Shown: positions 32,567-40,834, numbered from the stretch's first letter. The stretch is 64,000 nt of DNA from Dongia mobilis (GCF_004363235.1 NZ_SNYW01000007.1:170944-234943), one strand, 5' to 3'. Made by a program: numbers and translations. The notes: generated from the sequence alone by a model not told the origin.

Positions 32567-33835
32567 ATGTCAGTGAAGGTCAGGAACCAGGTAGAAGGGT
32601 GGCCCGACATCCATCCAAGCAGCTCTCAGGTTGGTTGGGTCCGTCCCACCAGCGAGGGACCACTTAAGTTCTCCATCGAAGAAGTTTCTCCCATTGTGGG
32701 GTTGCAGCCGGCCTATGTCCGAAAGGTACTTGGGACAAAGCAGCCGATTGGATTTCAGGAGGTCGAGCGCCTCCTTCTTCTTGATGACGCGGCAGAAACA
32801 TTCGTGCCAAGAAGTCGAGTGGCTGCATATCTTGAGCTTCTCGCGTCACGAAGGACAGTCGAGAAGCTGAAACCAAGCCCCATCTCGCTCGGGCAGGTAG
32901 TCTGCGGAGACGCGCATAAGCTGATACCATCGCTGGATGATGAGTCCATAGACTGCGTAGTGACCTCAAGTCCATACTGGGCCGTACGTATCTACGGGAC
33001 GCCCAAAAACGTCGAATGGGCCGACGGCGAAATTTGCCCCTATGGGCACGAGCAAACACCCGAGGCGTTCATCCGGCATTCTGTTGAGATGCTTCACCTG
33101 CTAATGCCCAAACTGGCGACGACAGGATCGATATGGTGGAACGTCGGGGACACGTTCAACACTAGAACGCAAATTCGCGGAAATGCCGCAGAAACTCTTC
33201 GCGCAATGAAGGGACTAGATCGTCGAAAGTGGACTGAGCAGAATTGCCGACGCTACAGTGCCGGGCATGCGTATCTTTTCGACGGTGAGCAGTGCTTAAT
33301 CCCTCAACGAATTGCAGAACGCGCCAGCCGTATTGGGTACTTAGTCAAATCCGTGATTTCTTGGAATAAAGATGGTTCAATGCCCGAACCGACCGCGTCA
33401 CGTGTGACGCGATCTGTAGAACATATCATTCATCTATCGAAAGTACGAAATCCAGTGTTCGATAAAGCTGCATTTCGCACTACCCCGGCAATGCTGGGTG
33501 GGAGAAACTCTCTGTCAGAGCAAGATAAAGTAACGGACGTTTGGAACTTGCCAACATCTTCTGGCGGCAACGGGCATGGCGCACAGTTCCCATTAGCCCT
33601 GCCTGGTCGCTGTATCTCACTCTCAACGCGGAAAGACGGATTAGTTCTCGATCCTTTCGCTGGCTCAGGGACTAGCGGGGTGGCGGCCATCAAACTTGGT
33701 AGAAGGTTCGTCGGTTTCGACGTTTCTTCAGAGTACGTTGATCTCGCCAACTACAAGTTGGCTGCTGCGAGAGATACAGACAAAGCATCTTCCAGAAAGC
33801 GCCCTCCTTCGAGCAAAACGTCAATACGGGAGTGA
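32567..33835 (+). CDS. DNA amino-methyltransferase (beta class, N4-cytosine or N6-adenine)
   Basis: The 422-residue protein has catalytic motif IV as TSSPYW at residues 133-138 and the SAM-binding motif I as DPFAGSGTS at 362-370. This IV-before-I order is the beta class, and S-P-Y with preceding Ser favours N4-cytosine, although N6-adenine is not excluded. Residues 36-75 (FSIEEVSPIVGLQPAYVRKV) look like a helix-turn-helix extension, which may read DNA or repress its own promoter. The 3' end overlaps the convergent restriction gene by 15 bases. It is the predicted protective methylase of the adjacent McrB/McrC-like pair. Confidence 0.88.
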   Translation: MSVKVRNQVEGWPDIHPSSSQVGWVRPTSEGPLKFSIEEVSPIVGLQPAYVRKVLGTKQPIGFQEVERLLLLDDAAETFVPRSRVAAYLELLASRRTVEKLKPSPISLGQVVCGDAHKLIPSLDDESIDCVVTSSPYWAVRIYGTPKNVEWADGEICPYGHEQTPEAFIRHSVEMLHLLMPKLATTGSIWWNVGDTFNTRTQIRGNAAETLRAMKGLDRRKWTEQNCRRYSAGHAYLFDGEQCLIPQRIAERASRIGYLVKSVISWNKDGSMPEPTASRVTRSVEHIIHLSKVRNPVFDKAAFRTTPAMLGGRNSLSEQDKVTDVWNLPTSSGGNGHGAQFPLALPGRCISLSTRKDGLVLDPFAGSGTSGVAAIKLGRRFVGFDVSSEYVDLANYKLAAARDTDKASSRKRPPSSKTSIRE

Positions 33836-35035
33836 CATTGCCTCGAATTCCGATGCCGTAGCGATATGGATCGGACTATCGGTGAAGCCGCTCGTTTTGC
33901 GCTTGATCCCATCCCAGACAATCAGGAGTGCAAGCGGTGCATTTGGACCGATTATGCTGCGGAAATCTGCGACATATCCCAGCGTCTTATAGACTCCGTC
34001 GAGAATGTACCCTTGATCACGAGTGCGTTTGACCTCGACAATTAAGTACTGCATTCCCTCAGGCGCACTGATCTTCACCGTTATATCAGGTCGACGCATA
34101 GTCACGTCGATGTCGTAGTCCTCGAAAATATTCTTGTACGCGCTGGCTTTGCCCATCTCCGCAGGGACCGTTTGAAAGAAAAGTTCCGTCCTGACATCAC
34201 CCCTCGCGAGTGTAAACCTCGGCCTTTTGGCTCCAATCTCACCGCCGATAAGGTAGGCATCAGTCAGCTCCCACCCCTCTTTGAGATGCAGCTCTACCAA
34301 GGTCAGAAGGGTCCAGACCTCAAACAAGTCGTCAAGGTTCTCGGGAGCCATTTGGCGCTGCTTCAGAAGGTTCCGAAGCAGGTTCTCATTTGCAAGTTCG
34401 ACGAGATGCACATACATGTCGAACAGACGCACCGCCGAGATGACGTCGGGGCGACGACTTTTGCGAAGTGGGGCAACCTCGCGCCCATCAAGCTGGGACG
34501 GCGTCCGCACACCCCGTCCTCTCAAGATGGCGTGATTGCGTCGAGCAATCACGCCTCCATCAGCAATTTGAGTTAACGCGAAATCGGGGACCTTGCGCTT
34601 CCCCAGCCAGTCAGCATTTTCGCTGATTTTTGACAGCAGATATGCGAACAACCTCGCCGCGGGGCTATCACTGGTACGTTCGATAGGCCGTGTCACGAAC
34701 CTCGTGGGGTCTCCCGCCGACTGCGTACGCTTGGCATAAGTCCGAAGCCAATCTACGCGTCCCCTGGGCATTCCGCGGCGATCCTCCACGACATGTTCCG
34801 TGGTCGTAGGTGTCAGTCGTACAAAAGCTGGCACGTGCTCAGCCAGAAAGTGAGACGCCTCTTCACTCAGCGCAAAATGCAGCCGCCGAAGAAGATCGAA
34901 TTCGCCGCGCGGCAAACAAGCAAAAGCGGCAAGTATGTCAGAAGGCCGATAGGATGCGGAAAATCTCCTGAGAACAAGCCAGCCGAGCCGGGAAACCCCG
35001 TCTAGAACTCGCTGGAAATCGTCATCGGTCCACAA
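33821..35035 (-). CDS. PD-(D/E)XK nuclease subunit, McrC/LlaJI-like
   Basis: The 404-residue protein has a C-terminal PD-(D/E)XK core: Asp317 in RRPDITV and Glu334-x-Lys336 in YLIVEVKRT, the spacing of McrC-type nucleases. The middle segment DDLFEVWTLLTLVELHLKEGW and the upstream RGRVDWLRTYAKR resemble McrC/DUF2357/LlaJI-family architecture. It should be the cleaving partner of the AAA+ protein encoded immediately upstream. The start is a TTG directly abutting the upstream TAG, implying translational coupling; there is no ATG before residue 89. Confidence 0.8.
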   Translation of the reverse strand: MWTDDDFQRVLDGVSRLGWLVLRRFSASYRPSDILAAFACLPRGEFDLLRRLHFALSEEASHFLAEHVPAFVRLTPTTTEHVVEDRRGMPRGRVDWLRTYAKRTQSAGDPTRFVTRPIERTSDSPAARLFAYLLSKISENADWLGKRKVPDFALTQIADGGVIARRNHAILRGRGVRTPSQLDGREVAPLRKSRRPDVISAVRLFDMYVHLVELANENLLRNLLKQRQMAPENLDDLFEVWTLLTLVELHLKEGWELTDAYLIGGEIGAKRPRFTLARGDVRTELFFQTVPAEMGKASAYKNIFEDYDIDVTMRRPDITVKISAPEGMQYLIVEVKRTRDQGYILDGVYKTLGYVADFRSIIGPNAPLALLIVWDGIKRKTSGFTDSPIHIATASEFEAMSLPY

Positions 35036-36703
35036 CTAAAAGACATCCTTAAATGTGCTTCGGAGGCGTGCTCGCTCAGCAGGATTTTCGATCAGATCGA
35101 TCAAGCCCGCTTCGACCGACTGGAGTGATTCACGATCCAATCCGTCTAGTTGCGGCAGCACGTATGCGATAACGGCATCCGTGAATGATGCCTCTTCGGA
35201 AAATTCGCCGCTCGCACCAATTGAGTGCTTGGTCCGCATTTCCATGTAGTCAACGAGATCGCTCCATATCGCAGGCCCAAGAGGTCGAACATCTGACATA
35301 ACCGCGATCAACTTGGACACCAAATTGAGTTCGATTGGAGCGAGACCGCGCCCCTCAATCCACTCTATCAGTTCGGCCTGCTCTGGGATGCCAACATGAA
35401 CGACAGCAAAACGACGTACAAATGCGGCTGATAATTGGAAAAGCAAGTTGCGATCAAAGGTGTTCATCGTGGCGATGATCCGCCAATCCCGTCCCAACAC
35501 GTACGATCCGGTATCCTTGTCAAAGCCAGATTGAGCAGAGTTTCGGTCGAAAACCAGCTGTACGTTTTTGCCATCTCCTGCCTTGTAAGGCATTGTCACA
35601 CTGTGGCCGGATAGGACAGTGAAGAGTTGTCCAAACGCTTTGTCGACGTCAGCTCGATTTAACTCGTCGATGACTAGCCATTTGTTCTCACGGAGAGCTT
35701 GCAAGAAGAGCCCTTCCTGAAACTGAAGCTCCGCGCTGTCTGGCTTCGGCATGTAACCGCCAAGCGTGTCAAATGTCGTCCAATCAGCGGTGGCCGTTGT
35801 GAAGATGTGCCCTTTAGAATGCGGAAATGAGAACGCGCTAGAGAACCTCTCGCTCACTTGGGCCAGCTTGCCAGCAAGGGTCGATTTTCCAGTGCCGGGC
35901 GGGCCAGTCAGGATGATGTGCTTGCCTGCACGTAGGAGTGTTGCCAGCTGTCGCAACAGTGCCTCGGGCAAAATGAGGCTGTCTCGTAAAAATTCGATGA
36001 GGTCTTCGGGTAAGTCTTCTATGACACTCTCAACCCCCTTTTGGTTTGACGGCTGTTCTTCAGAGGGCGCAATTTCCATCAGATGAGTTACCAGAGCGTC
36101 TTTGACCAACGGTTCATCCGCAAAGAATGGTTGTGGAACATCCCCATGGGCGCTGAAGAACGACGAACGTTCATCAGAGCTGAGCTGATACTCTGTTGCA
36201 AACTTCTCGACCACTTCCTCAACCGTTATGTCGTCCGGCAGAGTGTCATAGCGAAGAGCCCACGCCGCTAATGCTTCAAGCGGCACCTGAAGCGGCTTGT
36301 TTTTGGACCGCCGAAGTTGCTGTTGAACTGCGTCTATATAGTCGGTGCCGAGCGATAGCGTCATCCCGATGCCGGGGCGATGCGCAGTCAGGATACTCGC
36401 AAAGGTCTTGCTTCGGTCCAACGTCGAATAGGTACCGGATCGTGGGTATCCTTCATGCCTCCACTGGGCTACGAACGGGTTGAAGAACACATGATCTTTA
36501 TCGACAACGGAACCATCGCTTTTTAGGATGCCCATCAGCCGTTTTGCGGACGGCTCTGTCGACTTAGTGTTGATTGTCACCGGGTTGCCCGGCCCCAAGC
36601 CATCGCGCTTCAGCAGCAAGAAATCGACGAACAGTCCGTTGCAGCTGTCCTTCAGTTGCGCGAGTGCCCATTTCAGTGTGTCAATTGTTACGTATCTCGA
36701 CAT
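35036..36703 (-). CDS. McrB-like AAA+ motor of a restriction system
   Basis: The 555-residue protein has a unique N-terminal domain (residues 1-230) that probably binds DNA, followed by a McrB-type AAA+ module. Walker A is GPPGTGKST (267-275), Walker B LVIDELNRAD (343-352), the McrB signature MNTFDR (413-418, related to the GTP-specifying MNTADR), and the arginine-finger region FVRRF (428-432). McrB proteins form hexamers that translocate DNA and activate the McrC nuclease using GTP, or ATP in related systems. The ATG follows a weak site. It is the first gene of a two-gene operon and is divergent from the island's right end. Confidence 0.88.
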   Translation of the reverse strand: MSRYVTIDTLKWALAQLKDSCNGLFVDFLLLKRDGLGPGNPVTINTKSTEPSAKRLMGILKSDGSVVDKDHVFFNPFVAQWRHEGYPRSGTYSTLDRSKTFASILTAHRPGIGMTLSLGTDYIDAVQQQLRRSKNKPLQVPLEALAAWALRYDTLPDDITVEEVVEKFATEYQLSSDERSSFFSAHGDVPQPFFADEPLVKDALVTHLMEIAPSEEQPSNQKGVESVIEDLPEDLIEFLRDSLILPEALLRQLATLLRAGKHIILTGPPGTGKSTLAGKLAQVSERFSSAFSFPHSKGHIFTTATADWTTFDTLGGYMPKPDSAELQFQEGLFLQALRENKWLVIDELNRADVDKAFGQLFTVLSGHSVTMPYKAGDGKNVQLVFDRNSAQSGFDKDTGSYVLGRDWRIIATMNTFDRNLLFQLSAAFVRRFAVVHVGIPEQAELIEWIEGRGLAPIELNLVSKLIAVMSDVRPLGPAIWSDLVDYMEMRTKHSIGASGEFSEEASFTDAVIAYVLPQLDGLDRESLQSVEAGLIDLIENPAERARLRSTFKDVF

Positions 36704-36859
36704 TTCGACTCACTCGTTAGGGATGCACAAAGACCTAAGCCGTTAAAGCCATTGGCAGCATTGTTAGGAAGCCTCCGAGTCGCTGCAATAGTGGCGCTTA
36801 CGGCGGCGTTTGTTTTCTTCATCTAGTCAGTATGGAGATTGCTTTGGAGCGCGCCGGTC

Positions 36860-37153
36860 ATGGGCGGATGGTTTAGCGACTACTTCTCTGACTTGAATAG
36901 GACGTGGGAAATCGAAGCCCTCTACAATCGGCCCGCAATACGTCCAATTGCAAAAGCTGCCGCTGATAAGGAAGTAAACCTTGCAATTGTCTTTCGGAAC
37001 CCGTCTGCGCGTCCGGGCCTGCAATCGACCAAATTCACCGGGAAAATCGAGCAGACTCGGTATGTAGGCCAGTTGGAAATACAGCCAAACGCGTTAGCGC
37101 CATTGCGAAAGTCGAGGACAATTTCATTTGAGTTCTTTCGGGGCAACGGATGA
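36860..37153 (+). CDS. Possible hypothetical protein
   Basis: This 97-residue open frame (MGGWFSDYFSDLNRTWEIEA at the start) shows plausible amino-acid composition and codon use similar to other island genes, and a weak TTGGAGC site 14 bases upstream. No domain is recognised. It is oriented toward the attachment site. It could be a chance frame or the 5' remnant of a larger gene, since the following 250 bases look degenerate. Confidence 0.35.
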   Translation: MGGWFSDYFSDLNRTWEIEALYNRPAIRPIAKAAADKEVNLAIVFRNPSARPGLQSTKFTGKIEQTRYVGQLEIQPNALAPLRKSRTISFEFFRGNG

Positions 37154-37415
37154 TCATCCCAAACGTCTTGCTTGGCTATTCCGGCAAGAAAACAAGGAAG
37201 TTGGCAAATTTGATAAAGATAATTTCTTGAGCGCAGCCCTGTCAGAAGTGGGAAGCGCAGACTTTATTGGAACAAACGCTCTTGGCGCCGTGGCCTGAAT
37301 GCGGCTGGAGAAACAAAATCGCGCAAAGATAGCAGCTAAGGCCGGCTATTCTATTGCTTTTCGCGAATGAGTAACGCCGGCGGTGGCAACAATCCGCAGG
37401 GTAAAGTTGTTGTAT

Positions 37416-37437
37416 CCGTGGCGACATAGTGGCGACA
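37416..37437 (+). repeat. Right arm-type repeat pair (GTGGCGAC twice, 11-bp spacing)
   Basis: GTGGCGAC occurs at 37418-37425 and 37429-37436 in a 22-base segment matching 28339-28360 at 20 positions, same orientation. It lies 62 bases inside the right 49-bp repeat. Confidence 0.65.
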
Positions 37438-37449
37438 CGGCATAAAACG

Positions 37450-37472
37450 AAAAAGCCGCCCTGCGGCGGCTT
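37450..37472 (-). terminator. Terminator downstream of tRNA-Gly, inside the island
   Basis: Read on the minus strand, AAGCCGCC and GGCGGCTT form an 8-bp stem around a 4-base loop, followed by TTTTTCGTTTTAT. It would terminate tRNA-Gly transcription. It is element DNA, not ancestral host DNA. Confidence 0.75.
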
Positions 37473-37498
37473 CTCGTAACTATCTGATCTAAAATATC

Positions 37499-37547
37499 AA
37501 ACTGGAGCGGGCGAAGGGATTCGAACCCTCGACCCCAACCTTGGCAA
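37499..37547 (-). repeat. Right attachment site within tRNA-Gly
   Basis: This is the second copy of the 49-bp direct repeat. It overlaps the 3' 45 bases of the intact tRNA-Gly gene, so integration preserved a functional tRNA. Confidence 0.93.
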
Positions 37548-37577
37548 GGTTGTGCTCTACCCCTGAGCTACGCCCGC
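37503..37577 (-). tRNA. tRNA-Gly (anticodon GCC)
   Basis: On the minus strand the 75-base sequence folds as a tRNA with acceptor stem GCGGGCG/CGCCCGC, D-arm GCTCAGGGGTAGAGC, anticodon stem-loop ACCTTGCCAAGGT with anticodon GCC (37543-37545), T-arm GAGGGTTCGAATCCCTT, discriminator U and a genomically encoded CCA. It serves as attachment site for the island downstream of its 3' end. Confidence 0.97.
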
Positions 37578-37635
37578 ACTCCGTTTCGGCATCAGGCGGC
37601 GCGGCAATGCGCGCTGGGTGGCCTGAGCGGGGCGC

Positions 37636-37663
37636 ATCATACGCATCGCGACCGCATTTGCAA
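37636..37663 (-). promoter_or_regulatory. Sigma-70-type promoter of tRNA-Gly
   Basis: On the minus strand TTGCAA (37663-37658) and TATGAT (37641-37636) are separated by 16 bases and lie about 60 bases before the mature tRNA 5' end. Confidence 0.6.
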
Positions 37664-37801
37664 GCTCTGTAATTATTTAATCTTTCCAAGTGATTGGCGC
37701 CAAAACGGCGATTCGCGGGGCGGGTGCCGACCGGCCGTTATTGCCCTCTGCGCCTGCCCCGGCTATACCCGGCGCCGGTTTTGTTAACGAGGTTTCGCGA
37801 A

Positions 37802-38398
37802 ATGACGGACATGGCCGCCGAGACTGCCCCCGCTCCCAAGCCTGAGGACCGCGCCGCCCAGATCGCAGCCGCGATCGCGGCCCAGGCGCAGATCCCGACC
37901 AGCCCGGACCAGCTTTTCGCCCGCCTGGCGGAGCTTGGCATTGCGACCCGCACCGTCGATCACGACCCGGTCTTCACCGTCGAGGAAAGCCGGCACTTAC
38001 GCGGCGAACTGCCCGGCGCCCATATCAAGAACCTGTTCCTGCGCAACCGGAAGGAAGAGATGTGGCTGGTGACGGTGGAGGAGGAGCGGCGCATCGATTT
38101 GAAAGCCCTCGGCCAGAAGCTGACCGGCACCACCGGCGGCGACGCCAAGCTTTCCTTCGGCTCGGCCGAGCGCCTCATGCAGTATCTTGGCGTGGTGCCC
38201 GGCGCCGTGACGCCCTTTGCCGTCATCAACGACAAGGCGGGCAAGGTGAAGATGGTGCTCGACCGGCATCTGACCGAAATCGACCCGGTCAACGCGCATC
38301 CGCTGGTCAATTACAAATCGACCGCGATCGCGCCGGCCGACCTCGTCAAATTCCTCGAGGCCGAGGGGCACAAGCCCCAGATCCTGGATCTGGACTAG
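37802..38398 (+). CDS. YbaK/ProX-type aminoacyl-tRNA deacylase (prolyl-tRNA editing)
   Basis: The 198-residue protein has an N-terminal Ala/Gln-rich extension and then the YbaK/INS-like fold: residues 44-60 (FARLAELGIATRTVDHDPVF), HIKNLFLRNRKEEMWLVTV with the invariant Lys, and SFGSAERLMQYLGVVPGAVTPFA. This is the ProX/PrdX family that removes alanine or cysteine mischarged on tRNA-Pro in trans. An alternative start is the Met at residue 4. It is the first gene after tRNA-Gly and is followed by a thioredoxin-TPR gene. Confidence 0.9.
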   Translation: MTDMAAETAPAPKPEDRAAQIAAAIAAQAQIPTSPDQLFARLAELGIATRTVDHDPVFTVEESRHLRGELPGAHIKNLFLRNRKEEMWLVTVEEERRIDLKALGQKLTGTTGGDAKLSFGSAERLMQYLGVVPGAVTPFAVINDKAGKVKMVLDRHLTEIDPVNAHPLVNYKSTAIAPADLVKFLEAEGHKPQILDLD

Positions 38399-38524
38399 TG
38401 CCTTGATTCCGGGCGGAAATCCCGGGGAGCATCGGCCGCCGGCCCGGTTTAGGCGCTTGAAGCGGGACGGGAAAAGGCCCATCTATACGTCCAAATCGCG
38501 ACCATATTGCAGGAGTTCGGGGTA

Positions 38525-39454
38525 ATGGATCAGTTGATTGGCGCGGCACCGGGCGCCGCCGGCGGGGTGCCGGCGGATCTCGTCAAGGACGCGACGCAGA
38601 ACACCTTCAAGGCCGATGTCATCGACGCCTCGATGCAGGTGCCGGTGATCGTCGATTTCTGGGCGCCCTGGTGCGGACCCTGCAAGCAGTTGGGTCCTCT
38701 CCTCGAGAAGGTGGTCAAGGAAGCGCGCGGCGCCGTGCGCATGGTCAAGATCAATGTCGACGAGAACCAGGCCCTCGCCGGGCAGATGCGCATCCAGTCG
38801 ATCCCGGCGGTCTATGCCTTTTTCCAGGGCCGCCCGGTGGACGGTTTCCAGGGGCTGCAGCCGGAAGGCCAGTTGAAGGCCTTTGTCGGCCGCCTGGCGC
38901 AGCTCGGCGGCGGTGGCGGTCCCTCGCCGATCGACGACGCGCTGGAACAGGCCGACGCCGCCCATGCCGAGGGCGATCATGCGACCGCGACCGAGATCTA
39001 TGGTCAGATCCTGGAGCACGAGCCGGAGAATCTGAAGGCCATCGCCGGCATCGTGCGCTGCCTGATTGCCCTGGGTGAGGTGGAGCAGGCCGCCGAATTC
39101 CTCGGCCGTACGCCCAAGGGCAAGGAGAACGATGCCGCCATCGCCGGCGCCCGTGCCCAGCTCGAGGTGGCGCAGGCCGGCGCGAAGGCGGCCGGCCAGG
39201 CAGATGCCCTGCGCGCCCGGGTTGATGCCAATCCGAAGGATTTCGAGGCGCGGCACGAGCTGGCCCAGGCGCTCTTCGCCGGCGGCGACCGCGAGGGTGC
39301 CATCGACCAGCTGCTCGAGATCGTGCGCGTCAACCGCGCCTGGAACGAGGAAGCGGCCCGGAAACAGCTCGTCACCTTCTTCGAGGCGATGGGCCCCACC
39401 GACCCGCTCACCCTGAGCGGCCGGCGGCGCCTTTCTTCGCTCCTCTTCTCGTAA
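38525..39454 (+). CDS. ybbN: Thioredoxin-TPR protein (YbbN/CnoX-like)
   Basis: The 309-residue protein has an N-terminal thioredoxin domain with the complete redox motif WCGPC (Cys50, Cys53) and a C-terminal helical domain of TPR-like repeats from about residue 145. This is the YbbN/CnoX layout; CnoX acts as a chaperone-linked holdase that hands proteins to GroEL and DnaK. In enterobacterial YbbN the active site is SQHC, so the intact CXXC here suggests additional redox activity. The ATG at 38525 follows GGAGTTCGGGGTA. It precedes the LON-domain gene by 22 bases. Confidence 0.9.
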   Translation: MDQLIGAAPGAAGGVPADLVKDATQNTFKADVIDASMQVPVIVDFWAPWCGPCKQLGPLLEKVVKEARGAVRMVKINVDENQALAGQMRIQSIPAVYAFFQGRPVDGFQGLQPEGQLKAFVGRLAQLGGGGGPSPIDDALEQADAAHAEGDHATATEIYGQILEHEPENLKAIAGIVRCLIALGEVEQAAEFLGRTPKGKENDAAIAGARAQLEVAQAGAKAAGQADALRARVDANPKDFEARHELAQALFAGGDREGAIDQLLEIVRVNRAWNEEAARKQLVTFFEAMGPTDPLTLSGRRRLSSLLFS

Positions 39455-39476
39455 CCTGGCAAGGCAAGAGGCATCC

Positions 39477-40184
39477 ATGCGCCCCGGTCCCGGTTCGCTC
39501 GGTCCATTCGATCCCGGCTTCGCCGATCTGCCGAAGGATCTGCCGATCTTTCCGCTGACCAATGCGCTGCTGCTGCCGGGCGGGCGCCTGCCGCTCAACA
39601 TCTTCGAGAAGCGCTATCTCGCCATGGTGCGGGCGGCCTTGCTGCGGCCGGACCGTCTCATCGGCATGGTGCAGCCGATGGAGCCCGGCGCCGACAAGGT
39701 GCTGCCGGCCGATGTCGGTGCCGCCGATTACCGGCCGCCGGTGCACGATATCGGTTGCGCCGGCCGTATCGTCTCCTTCGAGGAGACGCCGGACGGACGC
39801 TACCAGATCGTGCTCTCCGGCCTCATCCGCTTCCGCATCGCCGAGGAATTGCCGAGCGACCGCCAGGGCTTCCGCCGCGTGGTACCGGATTGGACCTCGT
39901 TTTCCCACGACATGGCTGAACACGAGTTCCAGCTGGCCGACCGGCCGCGCTTCCTCTCGGTCGTGCAGGAATATCTGAAGACGCGCCAGGCGCGGCTGGA
40001 CTGGAAGGGGATCGAGGAAGTGGCTGATGACGACCTCGTCATCGCCATGGCGCAGATGTCGCCGCTGGAGCCTGAGGAAAAGCAGTCGCTGCTGGAATGC
40101 GCCGATCTTGATGCCGTGGCCGAGATGATGACCGCGATGTTCGAGGTGCACAGCGCCACCGATGGCGAGCACCGGCTGCATTGA
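39477..40184 (+). CDS. LON substrate-binding-domain protein
   Basis: The 235-residue protein matches the N-terminal domain of Lon protease: [30 protein letters not shown], continuing with [36 protein letters not shown]. It lacks the AAA+ and protease domains, so it is a stand-alone domain of unknown function widespread in alphaproteobacteria. It is sandwiched between ybbN and a Trm112-like gene with short gaps, in what appears to be a conserved operon. Confidence 0.9.
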   Translation: MRPGPGSLGPFDPGFADLPKDLPIFPLTNALLLPGGRLPLNIFEKRYLAMVRAALLRPDRLIGMVQPMEPGADKVLPADVGAADYRPPVHDIGCAGRIVSFEETPDGRYQIVLSGLIRFRIAEELPSDRQGFRRVVPDWTSFSHDMAEHEFQLADRPRFLSVVQEYLKTRQARLDWKGIEEVADDDLVIAMAQMSPLEPEEKQSLLECADLDAVAEMMTAMFEVHSATDGEHRLH

Positions 40185-40209
40185 CGGTGCTGACGGAAGG
40201 GGTGAGGGC

Positions 40210-40404
40210 ATGAGCGAACTCGAGACGGGGATCGATCCCAAGCTGCTGGAGATCCTGGTCTGCCCGGTGAGCAAGACGACACTGGTTTATGACCGCCAGC
40301 GCCAGGAACTGGTGAGCAAGGCGGCGGGCTTGGCCTATCCCATCCGCGACGGCATCCCGATCATGCTGGTCGACGAGGCGCGGCCGCTCGATATCGAGGA
40401 ATGA
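40210..40404 (+). CDS. Trm112-family protein
   Basis: The 64-residue protein ([20 protein letters not shown], then [12 protein letters not shown]) is a compact Trm112-like domain. Its zinc site is reduced, with CPVSK in place of CPxCK. Eukaryotic Trm112 activates methyltransferases; bacterial homologues are less characterised. GGGTGAGGGC precedes the ATG. Its stop nearly abuts the GTG start of the DUF971 gene. Confidence 0.9.
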   Translation: MSELETGIDPKLLEILVCPVSKTTLVYDRQRQELVSKAAGLAYPIRDGIPIMLVDEARPLDIEE

Positions 40405-40405
40405 T

Positions 40406-40834
40406 GTGAGCGACAATTTCGGCACCGAACACTGGCCGGTCGAGATCCGCCACATCCAGGCGGAAAAGCGCCTCGAGATCGCCTTCGATGACGGGCGGAC
40501 CTTCTCCTACCCGGCCGAATTGCTGCGCGTGGAGAGCCCCTCGGCCGAGGTACAGGGCCATGGGCCGGGGCAGAAGACCATCGTCGCCGGACGCCAGCAT
40601 GTGGGCATTCTGAAGATTGAGCCGGTCGGCCATTACGCCATCCGTCTAGAATTCGACGATCTCCACGATACCGGCATCTATTCGTGGCGCTATCTCTACG
40701 AACTGGGCGTCAACCAGGATAAGATCTGGGCGGATTACCTCGCCGGCCTCGAGGCCCAGGGCCTCAGCCGCGACCCCAAGACCGCCAGGGTGCCCGTCCA
40801 CACGCACCATTCCGGCTGCGGCCACAAGCACTGA
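40406..40834 (+). CDS. DUF971 protein with His-rich tail
   Basis: The 142-residue protein is a DUF971/GBBH-like N-terminal domain: WPVEIRHIQAEKRLEIAFDDG, FSYPAELLRVESPSAEVQGHG, and DLHDTGIYSWRYLYELG. Such domains occur in Fe-S assembly contexts and in gamma-butyrobetaine hydroxylases. The C-terminus HTHHSGCGHKH could bind metal. The start is GTG, two bases after the Trm112 stop codon, so translation is probably coupled. Confidence 0.88.
   Translation: MSDNFGTEHWPVEIRHIQAEKRLEIAFDDGRTFSYPAELLRVESPSAEVQGHGPGQKTIVAGRQHVGILKIEPVGHYAIRLEFDDLHDTGIYSWRYLYELGVNQDKIWADYLAGLEAQGLSRDPKTARVPVHTHHSGCGHKH

Larger units (their letters stand above)
36704..37498. other. Island right-end region
   Basis: This stretch between the McrB-like gene and the tRNA-Gly attachment site contains one plausible small open frame (listed separately), the right arm-type repeat pair and a minus-strand terminator. 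From about 37154 to 37410 I see no gene, only short fragments in several frames that may be remnants of decayed coding sequence. Confidence 0.55.
28164..37547. mobile_element. Integrative element in tRNA-Gly carrying a methyltransferase/McrBC-like restriction cassette
   Basis: Perfect 49-bp direct repeats (28164-28212 and 37499-37547) bound a 9,335-bp unit. The right copy is the 3' part of an intact tRNA-Gly gene; the left copy is an orphan fragment. The interior has a tyrosine integrase beside the left repeat, an HTH excisionase-like gene, a degenerate integrase relative, a DNA methyltransferase and a two-gene restriction unit. Its DNA is visibly poorer in GC, with many A/T-ending codons absent from the flanks. 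Genes for conjugation or virion assembly are absent, so it is probably a mobilised genomic island or a satellite. Confidence 0.92.
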
